Assembly: GCF_003932495.1 (NCBI RefSeq)
Contig: NZ_QZMT01000009.1
Location: 19,376 to 83,375 of the forward strand
Source: Guyparkeria sp. SCN-R1
GTDB taxonomy: Bacteria; Pseudomonadota; Gammaproteobacteria; Halothiobacillales; Halothiobacillaceae
DNA: 64,000 nt
Direction of reading: 5' to 3'
In this document: positions 18,695 to 29,610 of the stretch, piece by piece
Numbering within the stretch: the first letter of the stretch is position 1
How the letters are laid out: each line of letters begins with the position of its first letter
The notes under the pieces: model-generated
What the model saw: only the letters and a program-made list of their open reading frames with translations
Told to the model about the DNA's origin: nothing
Databases searched by the model: none
Made by a program: the position numbers and the translations under genes

Positions 18695-20377
18695 TCAGTC
18701 GCCCTCCGCGCCCTTCTGCTCGGCGGTCCAGTGCTGGCGAATCTCGTCGAGTAGCCAGCGGGTGGAGCCGTCAAAGTCACCGTCCTCGAGATCAGTGCCG
18801 ACGAACGGCTCGAGCTCATTGGCCATCTGCTTGCCCAATTCCACGCCCCACTGGTCGAAGGAATCGATCTGCCATACCGCTCCGGCCACGAACACCCGAT
18901 GCTCGTAGAGCGCCAGCAGTGCGCCGACTGCCTCCGGAGTCATCTGCGGGAACAAGATGGTATTGGACGGCTGGCCACCGGGGCAGACCCGGTGCGGGGC
19001 GATCCGCTCGATGGTTGCCTCATCGGCACCTTCGGCACGCATCTGCGCTTCGATGTCCTCGCGTGTGCGCCCCAACATCAATGCCCGGCTCTGAGCGACC
19101 AGGTTGGCCAGCAGTTGCTGTTGCTGGCTACCGATCGGGGAATGGGTGCGTATCGCGCTGATGAAATCGGAGGGGATCAGTCGGGTGCCCTGGTGCAGCA
19201 ACTGGTAGAAAGCGTGCTGCCCGTTGGTACCCAGCCCCCCCCAAAGCACCGCGCTGGTATGCGAGTCGACCGGCTGGCCATCGATGCGCACGCGCTTGCC
19301 GTTGGATTCCATCATCACCTGCTGGAGGTGGGCGGGCAGGAAGCCGAGCCGCGTTCCATAGGGAAAGATGGCCAGCGAGTCCGATCCGAGGAAATCGGCA
19401 TTCCAGACATCGATCAGCCCGAGGATCAGCGGCAAGTTGTCCCGTCCCGTGTTCAGCCGGAAGTTCTCGTCGAGGGCATGTGCCCCGTCAAGCAGTCGCT
19501 TGAAGCGATCCATGCCGAGATAAAGCGCGATCGGCAGGCCGATCGCGGACCACAAGGAATAACGGCCGCCCACCCAGTCCCAGATGGGAAACATGTTTTC
19601 CGGGTCGATGCCGAAGTCGCGCACGCGCTCGGTGTGGGTGGAAACGGCGACGAAATGCTTCTTGATCGCCTCCTCGTCCGGCGCAGTTTCGAGGAACCAG
19701 CGCCGGGCCGAGCGCGCATTGGCAAGCGTTTCCTGCGTGCCGAAGCTCTTGGAGGACACCACGAACAAGGTGGTCTTCGGGTCGAGCACGGCAAGCTTCG
19801 AGGCCAGATCGCTGGGCGCGATATTGGAGACGAAATGCACGCGGATGCCACGATCGGCATAGGAACCCAGTGCCCGGCACACCATGCGCGTGCCGAGATC
19901 CGAACCGCCGACGCCGATATTCACCACGTCGGTGATCGGGTCACCGGCATACCCCTTCCATTCGCCCGACTGGACCGAGTCAACGAAGGTTTCCATGTGG
20001 TCGAGGACGGCGTTGACCTCGGGCATCACGTCCTTGCCATCGAAGAAGATCGGCCGGTTCGACCGATTGCGCAGTGCCACGTGCAGCACCGCCCGATCCT
20101 CGCTGCCGTTGATGTGCACGCCGTTGAACATGTCGTCGCGCAGCTCCAACACGCCACGCTCCTCCGCCAGCGCCAGCAGACCGTCGATCACGTCATCGGT
20201 GACACGTTGTTTTGAGTAGTCGATCGACAGTCCCGCGGCGTGCCCCGAGAGGCGCGACGTCCTGTTGCCATCGGTCTGGAACCACTCATTCGGGTGGCGG
20301 CGGATGTGTTCGGTCGCCTTGACCTCGAGCAACTGCCAGATGGGGCTCATCCGGCCGACATACCGTTCCTGTCGCAT
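18695..20377 (-). CDS. pgi: Glucose-6-phosphate isomerase
   Basis: 560 residues, interconverting glucose-6-phosphate and fructose-6-phosphate in glycolysis and gluconeogenesis. The first SIS domain carries GVGGSDLGTRMV. The signature GGRYSLWSAIGLP follows, and the second signature region near the C-terminus includes FDQWGVELGKQMA. The start is ATG 20377, whose first base overlaps the zwf stop (TGATG), with GGGGAGGA just upstream, so translation is coupled to zwf. It is the last gene of gnd-zwf-pgi. The grouping joins glycolytic entry with the oxidative pentose phosphate branch. Confidence 0.96.
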   Translation of the reverse strand: MRQERYVGRMSPIWQLLEVKATEHIRRHPNEWFQTDGNRTSRLSGHAAGLSIDYSKQRVTDDVIDGLLALAEERGVLELRDDMFNGVHINGSEDRAVLHVALRNRSNRPIFFDGKDVMPEVNAVLDHMETFVDSVQSGEWKGYAGDPITDVVNIGVGGSDLGTRMVCRALGSYADRGIRVHFVSNIAPSDLASKLAVLDPKTTLFVVSSKSFGTQETLANARSARRWFLETAPDEEAIKKHFVAVSTHTERVRDFGIDPENMFPIWDWVGGRYSLWSAIGLPIALYLGMDRFKRLLDGAHALDENFRLNTGRDNLPLILGLIDVWNADFLGSDSLAIFPYGTRLGFLPAHLQQVMMESNGKRVRIDGQPVDSHTSAVLWGGLGTNGQHAFYQLLHQGTRLIPSDFISAIRTHSPIGSQQQQLLANLVAQSRALMLGRTREDIEAQMRAEGADEATIERIAPHRVCPGGQPSNTILFPQMTPEAVGALLALYEHRVFVAGAVWQIDSFDQWGVELGKQMANELEPFVGTDLEDGDFDGSTRWLLDEIRQHWTAEQKGAEGD

Positions 20378-21894
20378 CAATCCTCCCCGGGGATCTTGAG
20401 ATTGTTTCGCCAGCGGTGCGAATCGGCATCGAACAGCCGGTCGGCTTCCGGCGGCCCCCAGCTGCCCGCGGGGTACGTCGGAATGTAGTCTCGCTCGACC
20501 GCCCAGTTACGCAGGATCGGATCGACCACCCGCCAGGCCCAAGACACCTCATCATACCGAAGGAAGAGCGTCTGATCGCCGTTCATCACGTCGAGCAGCA
20601 GTGTCGCGTAGGCATCCAGGTTGGGCGGTTCCTCCCCGGTATAGGTCGCATCCATCTGCACCGTGCGGGTGCGCATTTCCAGGCCCTCGGTCTTGATCTG
20701 CATCTCGAAGCGGAAGTTTTCCTCCGGCTGGATGCCGATCAGCAACCAGTTGGGGGCGGTGTTGGCGACCTGGGTCTCACGGAAAAGTTGCTGCGGGGGC
20801 TCGCGAAAACGAATCGAGATCTGCGAGTGGCTCTTTTTCATGCGCTTGCCGGTACGCAGGTAAAACGGCACGTCGCGCCACCGCCAGTTGTCGATGTAGA
20901 GCTTGAGAGCGGCATACGTTTCGGTGACGGAGTCATCCGGCACGCCTGGTTCATCCAGGTAGCCGGGCTCGTTCGTTCCGTCGACCACGCCGCGGGCGTA
21001 CTGGGCACGGAATGCCTGCGCATGAACGCTCCGATGCGAAATCGGACGAATGCAGCGCAGCACCTTGACCTTCTCGTCACGGACCGCCTCTGCGTCCATC
21101 GAGGCCGGCGGCTCCATGGCCGTCAGCGCCAACATCTGCATCAGGTGACTCTGCACCATGTCGCGCAGCGCACCGGCCGAGTCGTAGTACTGCCCTCGCC
21201 CCTCGATGCCCTGTTGCTCAGCGTGTGAAATCTGGACGTGATCGATGTAATTGCGATTCCACAACGGCTCGAGCAGCAGGTTGGCAAAACGCATCACCAT
21301 GATGTTCTGCACCGTGCCTTTGCCCAGATAATGATCGATTCGGAAGATCTGGTGTTCGTCGAAGTACTGGTGCAGCAGGCCATCGAGGGCATGCGCACTG
21401 TCGATATCGTGCCCGAATGGCTTTTCGATGACCACGTGCCGGCAGCCAAGGGTCTCGTCGGTCAACCCACAGGCGCCGAGGTTCCGACAGATCGCGCCAA
21501 AGGCCGACGGGGAAACCGCGAAGTAAAACACCACGCAATCGGGATACTCCGCGTGCGTCAACCGGTCGGCCAGGTCCTCGAAGCTGCTGGTCTCGTCGAG
21601 ATCGCCGTTGTGGAAATGCAGCTTGGCAAGCAGGCGCTCGATCGCGGCATCCGACGAACAACTGTCCCCGTCACCGCTACCGGCGAGACACAGCCGACGT
21701 ACCTCCTTTCGCCAGGTGTCATCGTCCCAATCCCGACGACCGAAGCCGATGATGCGGCTGCCCTCCGCGAGGCGGCCGGCCACTTCCAACTGGTAGAGCG
21801 CCGGCAGAAGCTTCTTACGGGACAGGCTGCCTGTTGCCCCGAAGATGACGATGGTCACCGGTCGTGGCGGTTCGCTGCGAATCGGCTTACGCAT
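20377..21894 (-). CDS. zwf: Glucose-6-phosphate 1-dehydrogenase
   Basis: 505 residues, the first step of the oxidative pentose phosphate pathway, making NADPH and 6-phosphogluconolactone. The nucleotide-binding segment is VIFGATGSLSRKKLLPALY at residues 16-34. The active-site signature is RIDHYLGKGTVQN, and KPFGHD contains the substrate-binding Lys. It is the middle gene of gnd-zwf-pgi: 42 bp follow the gnd stop and the stop overlaps the pgi start. No phosphogluconolactonase gene lies in this run, so that step must be coded elsewhere or be spontaneous. Confidence 0.96.
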   Translation of the reverse strand: MRKPIRSEPPRPVTIVIFGATGSLSRKKLLPALYQLEVAGRLAEGSRIIGFGRRDWDDDTWRKEVRRLCLAGSGDGDSCSSDAAIERLLAKLHFHNGDLDETSSFEDLADRLTHAEYPDCVVFYFAVSPSAFGAICRNLGACGLTDETLGCRHVVIEKPFGHDIDSAHALDGLLHQYFDEHQIFRIDHYLGKGTVQNIMVMRFANLLLEPLWNRNYIDHVQISHAEQQGIEGRGQYYDSAGALRDMVQSHLMQMLALTAMEPPASMDAEAVRDEKVKVLRCIRPISHRSVHAQAFRAQYARGVVDGTNEPGYLDEPGVPDDSVTETYAALKLYIDNWRWRDVPFYLRTGKRMKKSHSQISIRFREPPQQLFRETQVANTAPNWLLIGIQPEENFRFEMQIKTEGLEMRTRTVQMDATYTGEEPPNLDAYATLLLDVMNGDQTLFLRYDEVSWAWRVVDPILRNWAVERDYIPTYPAGSWGPPEADRLFDADSHRWRNNLKIPGED

Positions 21895-21936
21895 GGTGCC
21901 GGCTCCTTTCCTGCCGAGCCCTTACGGCATGGTTGC

Positions 21937-22860
<924 letters not shown>

Positions 22861-22885
22861 CGGCTCACACTCCTGTAATCGTGCA

Positions 22886-22897
22886 ACGGTTAACCGT
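22886..22897. promoter_or_regulatory. Candidate operator palindrome upstream of gnd
   Basis: The perfect 12-bp palindrome ACGGTTAACCGT begins 26 bp before the gnd start codon. A half-site ACGGTT recurs 3 bp further on, and ACGG again shortly after. The position suits a repressor acting on gnd-zwf-pgi. The regulator is unknown. Confidence 0.45.
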
Positions 22898-23279
22898 CCA
22901 ACGGTTGAAAAACGGCGGGATACAAAACAACTCAACCCCCGGCCAAAACGACCGAGCGCACGCCCTGCCAGGTTATGCCAAGCCCCTGACATTGCGCCCG
23001 GATCGATCGACGGTCAACGATTGATCGGCCCTGAAGGCACGTCCCCGACAACCGCCTCAACGCGTTGGTTGAGAAAACATCTCTCACACATGGGAGCAAG
23101 CTTCGCGCCAGTTCGGCGTGCTCCGGTCGTGATCGACTAATTCAAGCGTAGCCAACGCGGTTTCGATTTCCATGAAGCCCACGTGGAAAGTGGGAACCCA
23201 CGGGGCAAGCAAGCACGACACATGGAGCCCGCCATGGCGGGGCTTGCGGTGCAAACCGGCAAGAGCGGCCAGAAATCGC

Positions 23280-23285
23280 TATAAT
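23280..23285 (+). promoter_or_regulatory. Putative -10 element of ppc
   Basis: An exact TATAAT lies 119 bp before the chosen ppc start. No good -35 was found at 16-18 bp, so activator dependence or an error is possible. It argues that the long open frame starting at 23284 is not the real N-terminus. Confidence 0.45.
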
Positions 23286-23403
23286 GCCCGCGATTTTGCC
23301 CGACGATCCCGACCCCCTTCCCACGGGCCAACCCCAGGGTCCCCGCGGTCGGGCGGGCCACTCCGGGCCGGGGCAACCCCCGGTCTCGGAGCCGCAACCA
23401 TCA

Positions 23404-26247
23404 ATGCGCGAGAACTCATACGCGATGACGACAAGCAAAGACAAGGACAAGGCCCTGCGCGCCCGAGTGCGCCTTTTCGGCAACCTGCTCGGTGAAGTGC
23501 TCCGCGAACAAGCTGGCGAGACGGTCTTCGACACCGTCGAAAGCCTGCGTCGTGGCTTCATCCGCCTGCGCAAGAGCTACGACCCCGAGCTCTACCGCGA
23601 ACTGATGGACGAGATCGAAGCGCTGGACGCCGACAGCCTCAACCTGGTCGTGCGTGCCTATGGCCTGTACTTCAACCTCGTCAACATCGCCGAGGAAGAC
23701 TATTCCCACCAGCATCGCCGCCGCCAGATCCGTCGCGGCCTGCGACTGTGGCGCGGGTCGTTCTACGACACCATCCGCGGCTTTGCCCGCGAGGGCATGA
23801 CCTCGGAACAGCTTCAGGGGCTGCTCGACCAGTTGGTGTACATGCCGGTCTTCACCGCTCACCCGACCGAGGCCAAGCGCCGCACGGTCATGGATCTGCA
23901 GCGACGCATCTTCCTCCTGTGCGGGGAACTCGACCGTCCGGAATCCACCGGTGTCGAGCGCGAGCGGCTGCTGGATGAAGTGAAATCGATCATTCTCGCC
24001 CTGCTTCGCACCAACGAGGTGCGCACGACGCGCCCCGAGGTGTCCGACGAGATACGCCTGGGCATGTACTACTTCCGCACCTCAATCTTCGCGGCGGTGC
24101 CCAAGGCCTACCGCTACCTCGAGCGCGCGGTCAACCTCAATTACAACGCCACCAATCCCGACAACCCGGTCACGGTGCCCAGCCTGTTCAAGTTCGGCTC
24201 CTGGATTGGCGGTGATCGCGACGGCAATCCCTACGTCACCCACGACGTCACGATCCAGGCCGTCTGTCTAGCCTCCGAGACCATCCTCAAGGAATACCTG
24301 GATCGGCTCGAGACGCTCAAGCGCATCCTGACCCACTCCCTGCAGCTGGTGCCGGAGATCGACTGCGAGCAGTTGCAGCTCAAGGCCGATGCCGAGGCGC
24401 TCGGCATGCTGGAGGCCAACCAGCACAATGGGGAGTTCTTCCCCGAGGAACCCTATCGCCTGAAGCTGCGCGCCATCCGCCAGCGACTGCGCTACAACCT
24501 TGCCTACATCCACAGCGAACTGGATGGCAAACCGACCGCCCTCGACTCGCGCGCCTACCAGAGCAAGGACGCCTTCCTCGACGACCTCTACCGCCTGCGC
24601 GACTCGCTGATCGGTATTGGTGATCGGCTACTGGCCGAGGGTGATCTCAAGGACCTGACCCGCCTGGCCGAGACCTTCGGCTGGCATCTGGTGCGCCTGG
24701 ACATCCGCCAGGAATCCACCGAGCACACCGAGACCGTCGCCGAGGTCTTGAAGCAACTGGCCCCGGAAATCGATTACGCGAATCTGGCCGAGGACGACCG
24801 CACCCGCGTGCTGGGCGAGCTGATTGAGGCCGGCAAGCACCGCGCCGAGGCGCTCGGCGGCAACGGGTTGAGCGAAAAGGCCCGCGAGGTGATCAAGGTC
24901 CTCGAGGTCAAACGCCAGCTGATCGATCACATCAGCCGCGAATGTTTCGGTACCTACGTCATCTCGATGACCCACTCGGCCAGCCACGTGATGGAGGTGA
25001 TGTACCTCGCCTCGCTGACCGGCTTGGTGGGCAAGACCAATGACGGCGAATGGTTCAGCGACATCCAGGTCTCGCCGCTGTTCGAGACCATCGAGGATCT
25101 CAAGCACATCGAGCACGTGCTGGGCACGCTGTTCGACAACCCCACCTACCGAGGTCTGGTACGCGCCTCCGGCGAGCTGCAAGAGGTGATGCTGGGCTAC
25201 TCGGACTCGTGCAAGGACGGGGGCTCGCTCGCCTCGGTCTGGAGTCTGTACAACTCCCAGAAGCGCGTCATCCGCCTGACCCGCAGCCACGGCATTCGGT
25301 GCCGCCTGTTCCATGGTCGTGGTGGCACGGTCGCGCGCGGCGGCGGTCCCACCCACGAGTCGATCCTCTCGCTGCCGCAGGGCACCGTCGAAGGCCAGAT
25401 CAAGTTCACCGAACAGGGTGAGGTGCTGTCCTCGAAGTACAGCAACAACGAGACGGCCATCTACGAGCTGACCATGGGCGCAACCGGCCTGATGAAGGCC
25501 TCGCAGCACCAGGTGGTCGATGAGCATCCGGTGCCGGAGGAATACGAGCACGTGGTCGGCGATCTCGCGCGCTTCGGTGAAGAGGCCTATCGTGACCTGA
25601 CCGACCACACGCCGTTCTTCTTCCACTACTTCCACGAGGCCACCCCGGTTCGCGAACTCGGCCTGCTGAACATCGGTTCGCGCCCGACCTCGCGCAAGAA
25701 GGGCGATCTTTCCAAGGCATCGGTACGCGCGATTCCCTGGGTGTTTGGCTGGTCGCAGTCACGGCACACCCTGCCGGCGTGGTACGGCATGGGCTCGGCG
25801 CTCAAGCGATGGCGGGAGGAAAACCCGGGCCGCGAGGAGCTGCTTCACGACCTGTTCGCGCAGTGGCCGTTCTTCCATAGCATGCTGCGCAACACGCAGC
25901 TGTCGCTGACCAAGGGCGAGATGAACATCGCGCGGGAATACGCCGGTCTGGTATCCGACCAGGAGCAGGCCCGAGCGGTCTACGAAAAGATCCGGAAGGA
26001 ATACGAGTGTGCCGTCGAGCAGCTGCTGGAGGTGGCCCACGCCGACTCGTTGGTGGAAATCGACGAGTACATCGGCACGTCGATGATGCGACGCAACCCC
26101 TATCTGGACGTGCTCAACCACATCCAGATCACGCTGCTGTCGCGCCATCGTGACGAAAGCGTGCCGGAAGGCGATCGCGAGCAGTGGCTGCCGCCGCTGC
26201 TGCGCAGTATCAACGCGATAGCCGCCGGGATGCGTAACACGGGCTGA
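23404..26247 (+). CDS. ppc: Phosphoenolpyruvate carboxylase
   Basis: About 947 residues from ATG 23404; ATG 23425 is also possible and gives 940. The enzyme adds bicarbonate to PEP to make oxaloacetate, the main anaplerotic step. Key segments are FTAHPTEAKRRT (catalytic His region), the conserved GGDRDGNPYVT, and FHGRGGTVARGGGP, the Gly-rich loop closing the active site. The C-terminus ends MRNTG, the classical allosteric-site tail that binds aspartate or malate. A TATAAT sits upstream and a terminator follows, so it is a single-gene unit, divergent from gnd-zwf-pgi. Confidence 0.97.
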   Translation: MRENSYAMTTSKDKDKALRARVRLFGNLLGEVLREQAGETVFDTVESLRRGFIRLRKSYDPELYRELMDEIEALDADSLNLVVRAYGLYFNLVNIAEEDYSHQHRRRQIRRGLRLWRGSFYDTIRGFAREGMTSEQLQGLLDQLVYMPVFTAHPTEAKRRTVMDLQRRIFLLCGELDRPESTGVERERLLDEVKSIILALLRTNEVRTTRPEVSDEIRLGMYYFRTSIFAAVPKAYRYLERAVNLNYNATNPDNPVTVPSLFKFGSWIGGDRDGNPYVTHDVTIQAVCLASETILKEYLDRLETLKRILTHSLQLVPEIDCEQLQLKADAEALGMLEANQHNGEFFPEEPYRLKLRAIRQRLRYNLAYIHSELDGKPTALDSRAYQSKDAFLDDLYRLRDSLIGIGDRLLAEGDLKDLTRLAETFGWHLVRLDIRQESTEHTETVAEVLKQLAPEIDYANLAEDDRTRVLGELIEAGKHRAEALGGNGLSEKAREVIKVLEVKRQLIDHISRECFGTYVISMTHSASHVMEVMYLASLTGLVGKTNDGEWFSDIQVSPLFETIEDLKHIEHVLGTLFDNPTYRGLVRASGELQEVMLGYSDSCKDGGSLASVWSLYNSQKRVIRLTRSHGIRCRLFHGRGGTVARGGGPTHESILSLPQGTVEGQIKFTEQGEVLSSKYSNNETAIYELTMGATGLMKASQHQVVDEHPVPEEYEHVVGDLARFGEEAYRDLTDHTPFFFHYFHEATPVRELGLLNIGSRPTSRKKGDLSKASVRAIPWVFGWSQSRHTLPAWYGMGSALKRWREENPGREELLHDLFAQWPFFHSMLRNTQLSLTKGEMNIAREYAGLVSDQEQARAVYEKIRKEYECAVEQLLEVAHADSLVEIDEYIGTSMMRRNPYLDVLNHIQITLLSRHRDESVPEGDREQWLPPLLRSINAIAAGMRNTG

Positions 26248-26272
26248 TCGACCGGCCCTCGCGATCTACCGA

Positions 26273-26309
26273 GGCCACCACCCGCACGCGGGCGGTGGCC
26301 TTTTTCTTT
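26273..26309 (+). terminator. Intrinsic terminator of ppc
   Basis: A 13-bp GC-rich stem, GGCCACCACCCGC against GCGGGCGGTGGCC with one mismatch, is followed by TTTTTCTTT. It starts 26 bp past the ppc stop and lies between ppc and convergent malQ. Confidence 0.9.
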
Positions 26310-26333
26310 GGCGGGGTTAGAGGGCGGCGTCCG

Positions 26334-27785
26334 TCAGGCAAGTCGATCGTGACGGGCCAGGCGGACACGCATACCTTGGGCAAGCGCGTCAGCCAGCGCA
26401 CCGTCGGACAACCGCCAACACCAGTTGCCCTCGCGGGTTCCGGGGACATTGATGCGCGCCTCCGAGCCCAGGCCGAGCAAATCACCGACCGGCAGCATGG
26501 CCAGATTGGACGGCGAGGCCAATGCCGAGTCGATCATGGCCTCGGGCATGGGCGTGGCCGGGTCGATGTCCTGCATCGCCTCGAGCCACCGACGCACGCG
26601 CGCCCGCCCCGCCTCGTCGAGCGAACGCCACCATCCCAGGGTGGTGTCGTTGTCGTGCGTGCCGGTGTAGACGACGCAATCGGGCCGATGGTGTCTGGGC
26701 AGGTGAGGATTGTCCTCGTCACCGTCAAAGGCGAAATGCAGCACCACCATCCCGGGCAACCCGAAGCGGTCGCGCAATTCGGTCACATCGGGCGTAATCA
26801 CGCCCAAGTCTTCTGCCACCAGGGGCAAATCGTCACCGCCGACGGTCTCCAGGGCCTCGAGTAGGGCCGCGCCGGGACCCGGCACCCATTGCCCGCCGGT
26901 GGCATCCGGGTCGTCAACGGGGATCGCCCAGTAAGCGGCAAGCCCGCGGAAGTGATCGATCCGGACCCAGTCATACAAGGCCAAGTGGCGAGCCAGCCGC
27001 TGTTTCCACCAGGCGAACCCGTCCTCGGCCATTCGCTGAAAATCGAACAGGGGGTTGCCCCAGCGTTGCCCACTGGCAGAAAAGTAATCCGGTGGCACGC
27101 CAGCGACCACCGTCGGTCGGCCACTCGCATCCAGCTGAAACAACGATCGGTGCGCCCAGACATCGGCCGAGTCGCCGGCCACGAAGATCGGCAGATCGCC
27201 AAACAGAAAAATCGACCGCTCGCGGGCCTCGTCGCGCACCGCCTGCCATTGCCGTTCCAGCAAAAACTGCTCGAAGGCGATCGCCTCGATACGCGACGCA
27301 TGCTCCTGTTCGAACGCCAACATGGCGTGGGACTCACGATCGCGGAGACCCACCGGCCAGTCCAGCCAGCAACGCCCGTCCTGCACCTCGCGAATGGCCA
27401 TGAACCGCGCGTAGTCTTCGATCCAGTGCGATTCCCGGTCGCGGAAACCGGCAAATGCCGCGCGCAAGGCCTCGCTGGCACCTTCCCCCTGCCGGCGGGC
27501 GCTCACCGGGGTCGAGCGCTCGAACCCCGGGTCGGCGGCCAATTCGCGTTCGTCGAGGTACGCCGGTTCTAGGGCAAACGACGACAGGCACTGGTAGGGA
27601 CTCTTGTCGGGGTGGGTCGGGCCCAGTGGCAACACCTGCCAGACGGACAACCCCGACTTTTGCAGGAAAGCCAGTACCTCGCGGGCATCCTTGCCGAAGC
27701 CGGGCGAGGTCAGGCTGCCGATAGGCAGGAGAAGACCCGCGCGACGCCGCGTAGCCGGCGGCTCGCTCTGGGCCTCGATGCTCAT
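26334..27785 (-). CDS. malQ: 4-alpha-glucanotransferase (amylomaltase, GH77)
   Basis: 483 residues, at the short end of the family. It transfers alpha-1,4-glucan segments between chains, remodelling maltodextrins and glycogen. It has the N-terminal SPYQCLSSFALEPAYLD segment, the nucleophile region WVRIDHFRG, the acid/base region VAEDLG, and the transition-state Asp region GTHDNDTTLGWW. Its ATG at 27785 overlaps the stop of the GH57 gene by 4 bp (ATGA), so it is translationally coupled to it. Together with glgC, glgB and glgA nearby it belongs to a glycogen unit. Confidence 0.95.
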   Translation of the reverse strand: MSIEAQSEPPATRRRAGLLLPIGSLTSPGFGKDAREVLAFLQKSGLSVWQVLPLGPTHPDKSPYQCLSSFALEPAYLDERELAADPGFERSTPVSARRQGEGASEALRAAFAGFRDRESHWIEDYARFMAIREVQDGRCWLDWPVGLRDRESHAMLAFEQEHASRIEAIAFEQFLLERQWQAVRDEARERSIFLFGDLPIFVAGDSADVWAHRSLFQLDASGRPTVVAGVPPDYFSASGQRWGNPLFDFQRMAEDGFAWWKQRLARHLALYDWVRIDHFRGLAAYWAIPVDDPDATGGQWVPGPGAALLEALETVGGDDLPLVAEDLGVITPDVTELRDRFGLPGMVVLHFAFDGDEDNPHLPRHHRPDCVVYTGTHDNDTTLGWWRSLDEAGRARVRRWLEAMQDIDPATPMPEAMIDSALASPSNLAMLPVGDLLGLGSEARINVPGTREGNWCWRLSDGALADALAQGMRVRLARHDRLA

Positions 27786-29500
27786 GCCTGTCCTCGACGC
27801 ATCGTGCCACCACCGGTGACCCGATCGCCTGCTTCGGACGGCACGCTGATGGGCTCGTCCAATATCACCGGTACCGGCACGTCGATCAGTTCATACAGGC
27901 GTGCCAGTTGCAGACGAAACAGCCGGTCGAAATCACGTGTCGCCTCAGCGGGATTGTCATCCCCGAACCACCAGAACCAGTCCGATCCCTCGCAGACAGC
28001 GAGTTGCTGGGCATTTCGGGCTCGGGTCGTGTCGTCCCATTCACCATGGGTTTCGGAATCGAGATAGGCCTGACGGGCCTCGATCAGCCGATCCCAGGCC
28101 CGGTTCTTGGCGGTCTCGCCCACCCAAGTCGCGAGATTGCCGTAAACCCAGCTGCCGGCAACCAGCGCCTTGAGCTCCACGGCTGGCGGCTGCTCGTCCA
28201 GAAAGCTGGAGAAGGTGCTCATCTCGATACGCGGGTGGGCAGATAGTCGTTTGTAAAGACCATCAAGCAGCCAGAAGCCGTTATCCGGGTAATGCTCCCA
28301 GGCGTTCTCGCCGTCGAGGATGATCGGTACCAGCGGTGCCTCCACCCCGAGGTGCTCACAGGTATCAGCAATCGACACCAGGTGATGCACCAGGTCCTCG
28401 ACCGCATCGTCGGCGTGCCAGTTCTGGTAATCGAAGCCGATGCGATCGGAGAGCCCATCGTCGCGGAAGAACAACCGCAATCCCTGGCCAGGTCGCGAGA
28501 ACACCTGGTGGTCGCAGTGCAGTGTCTGGTGGGCGTGATTCAGACTGTTGCGCAGCACCTGCTGACCGCTGGCCGCCCACGCGAAGCCTGCCTGATCGAG
28601 CAGGCGGCAGGTGGCATCCGATATGGCCCCCTCGGCGGGCCAGCAACCGGCGGGATCACGCCCCAACAGCCGCCGGAAGACGGCACGCCCCTGTTCGATG
28701 TGCCAGCGCGAACGCTGCTCGCCATCCGGATAGTCCTCGGCGTCCGGCTGCGGGGCTGCCGGTTCGGCTTCCTGCCCGGCACGCATGTCCTGCAACAACG
28801 GCATGATCGGATGCGCGTAGGGCGTCATGGAGAGTTCGATCTGGCCCCTATCGGCAAGCGCCTGGAAGCGTTCGAACAACCCCCCAATCGTTTCGCCGAT
28901 CACGCCGAGCAACGATCGGCGTGACTGAGCATCGAAATCGCCGTCGCGCTCGAGCAACTCGCCGGCCAGCGGATTTGATTGGCGCAGGGTCTCGCCCAAC
29001 CACGCCAGGTGATACCAGGTCGAGAGATCACCGATGAACGCATCCGTGGCGTATCCGCCCGGATCGCGGGTTTGCAACAGGGTCTCGGCGGCATCGACCA
29101 GCCGGGCGAGCGGCTCGAACCGATCGATCATCCGCTCGCGATTGGCCCGCAATAGCGCTTCGATCACCCCGCGGCGCTGGTCACCGACCAGTTCGCTTGG
29201 CTCGGCGAGACTGACCAGCAGCGGATCGCGCAGATCGGTGACCTCGCCGCCACGCTGAAACGCATCGATCTGTGCCGCGTAATCCTCAAGTTGCTCGAGA
29301 AGTATGGGGACGAAATTGACCACCACTCGAGCATCGGGCCAGCGCTCGAGGTGCGCGGCCATGTCAGCGTAGTCCTTGATCGCATGCAGGTAGGTCCAGG
29401 GTTGCTGGTATACCCCGTCACGCGGATCGCGGTACTCCGGCTGATGCATATGCCAGAGGAACACGACCGGCAGCGGTCTTGATGGAAGCGTGGTTGGCAT
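27782..29500 (-). CDS. Glycoside hydrolase family 57 protein
   Basis: 572 residues of a GH57-type enzyme, beginning with the family's first conserved block VVFLWHMHQPEYRD. Later blocks include WPAEGAISD and IILDGENAWEHY, the latter expected to hold the catalytic Asp. GH57 includes alpha-amylases, 4-alpha-glucanotransferases and branching enzymes, and the exact activity cannot be fixed by eye. Its coupling to malQ and closeness to glgC/glgB/glgA point to alpha-glucan turnover. There is no signal peptide, so it acts in the cytoplasm. It lies 110 bp downstream of glgC on the same strand. Confidence 0.9.
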   Translation of the reverse strand: MPTTLPSRPLPVVFLWHMHQPEYRDPRDGVYQQPWTYLHAIKDYADMAAHLERWPDARVVVNFVPILLEQLEDYAAQIDAFQRGGEVTDLRDPLLVSLAEPSELVGDQRRGVIEALLRANRERMIDRFEPLARLVDAAETLLQTRDPGGYATDAFIGDLSTWYHLAWLGETLRQSNPLAGELLERDGDFDAQSRRSLLGVIGETIGGLFERFQALADRGQIELSMTPYAHPIMPLLQDMRAGQEAEPAAPQPDAEDYPDGEQRSRWHIEQGRAVFRRLLGRDPAGCWPAEGAISDATCRLLDQAGFAWAASGQQVLRNSLNHAHQTLHCDHQVFSRPGQGLRLFFRDDGLSDRIGFDYQNWHADDAVEDLVHHLVSIADTCEHLGVEAPLVPIILDGENAWEHYPDNGFWLLDGLYKRLSAHPRIEMSTFSSFLDEQPPAVELKALVAGSWVYGNLATWVGETAKNRAWDRLIEARQAYLDSETHGEWDDTTRARNAQQLAVCEGSDWFWWFGDDNPAEATRDFDRLFRLQLARLYELIDVPVPVILDEPISVPSEAGDRVTGGGTMRRGQA

Positions 29501-29610
29501 GCCGAATCACCCAGCTGGGCGCCCAGGCGCCCGGTTTGTCACGAAAGACGCTGTCCCGGAATCATTCAGGGAAAATGCCCCGAGGCACCCCGGATCAACC
29601 AGGATCGCTA

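Larger units (their letters stand above)
22861..23403. other. Divergent gnd/ppc intergenic region
   Basis: 543 bp without a convincing gene; frames crossing it are low-quality extensions of gnd or ppc. It should contain both promoters. The gnd side has the palindrome at 22886-22897 with nearby half-sites, and the ppc side has a TATAAT at 23280-23285. The middle shows no other strong structure. Confidence 0.6.

Noticed and set aside
18899..20215. 438-codon plus-strand open frame across pgi
   Set aside because: Antisense to a certain gene, with shadow-like composition.
24628..25635. 335-codon minus-strand open frame across ppc
   Set aside because: Antisense shadow of ppc; no motif.
29517..29532. 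GGGCGCC/GGCGCCC palindrome between glgC and the GH57 gene
   Set aside because: Two-base loop and no T-run; likely GC-rich chance palindrome.
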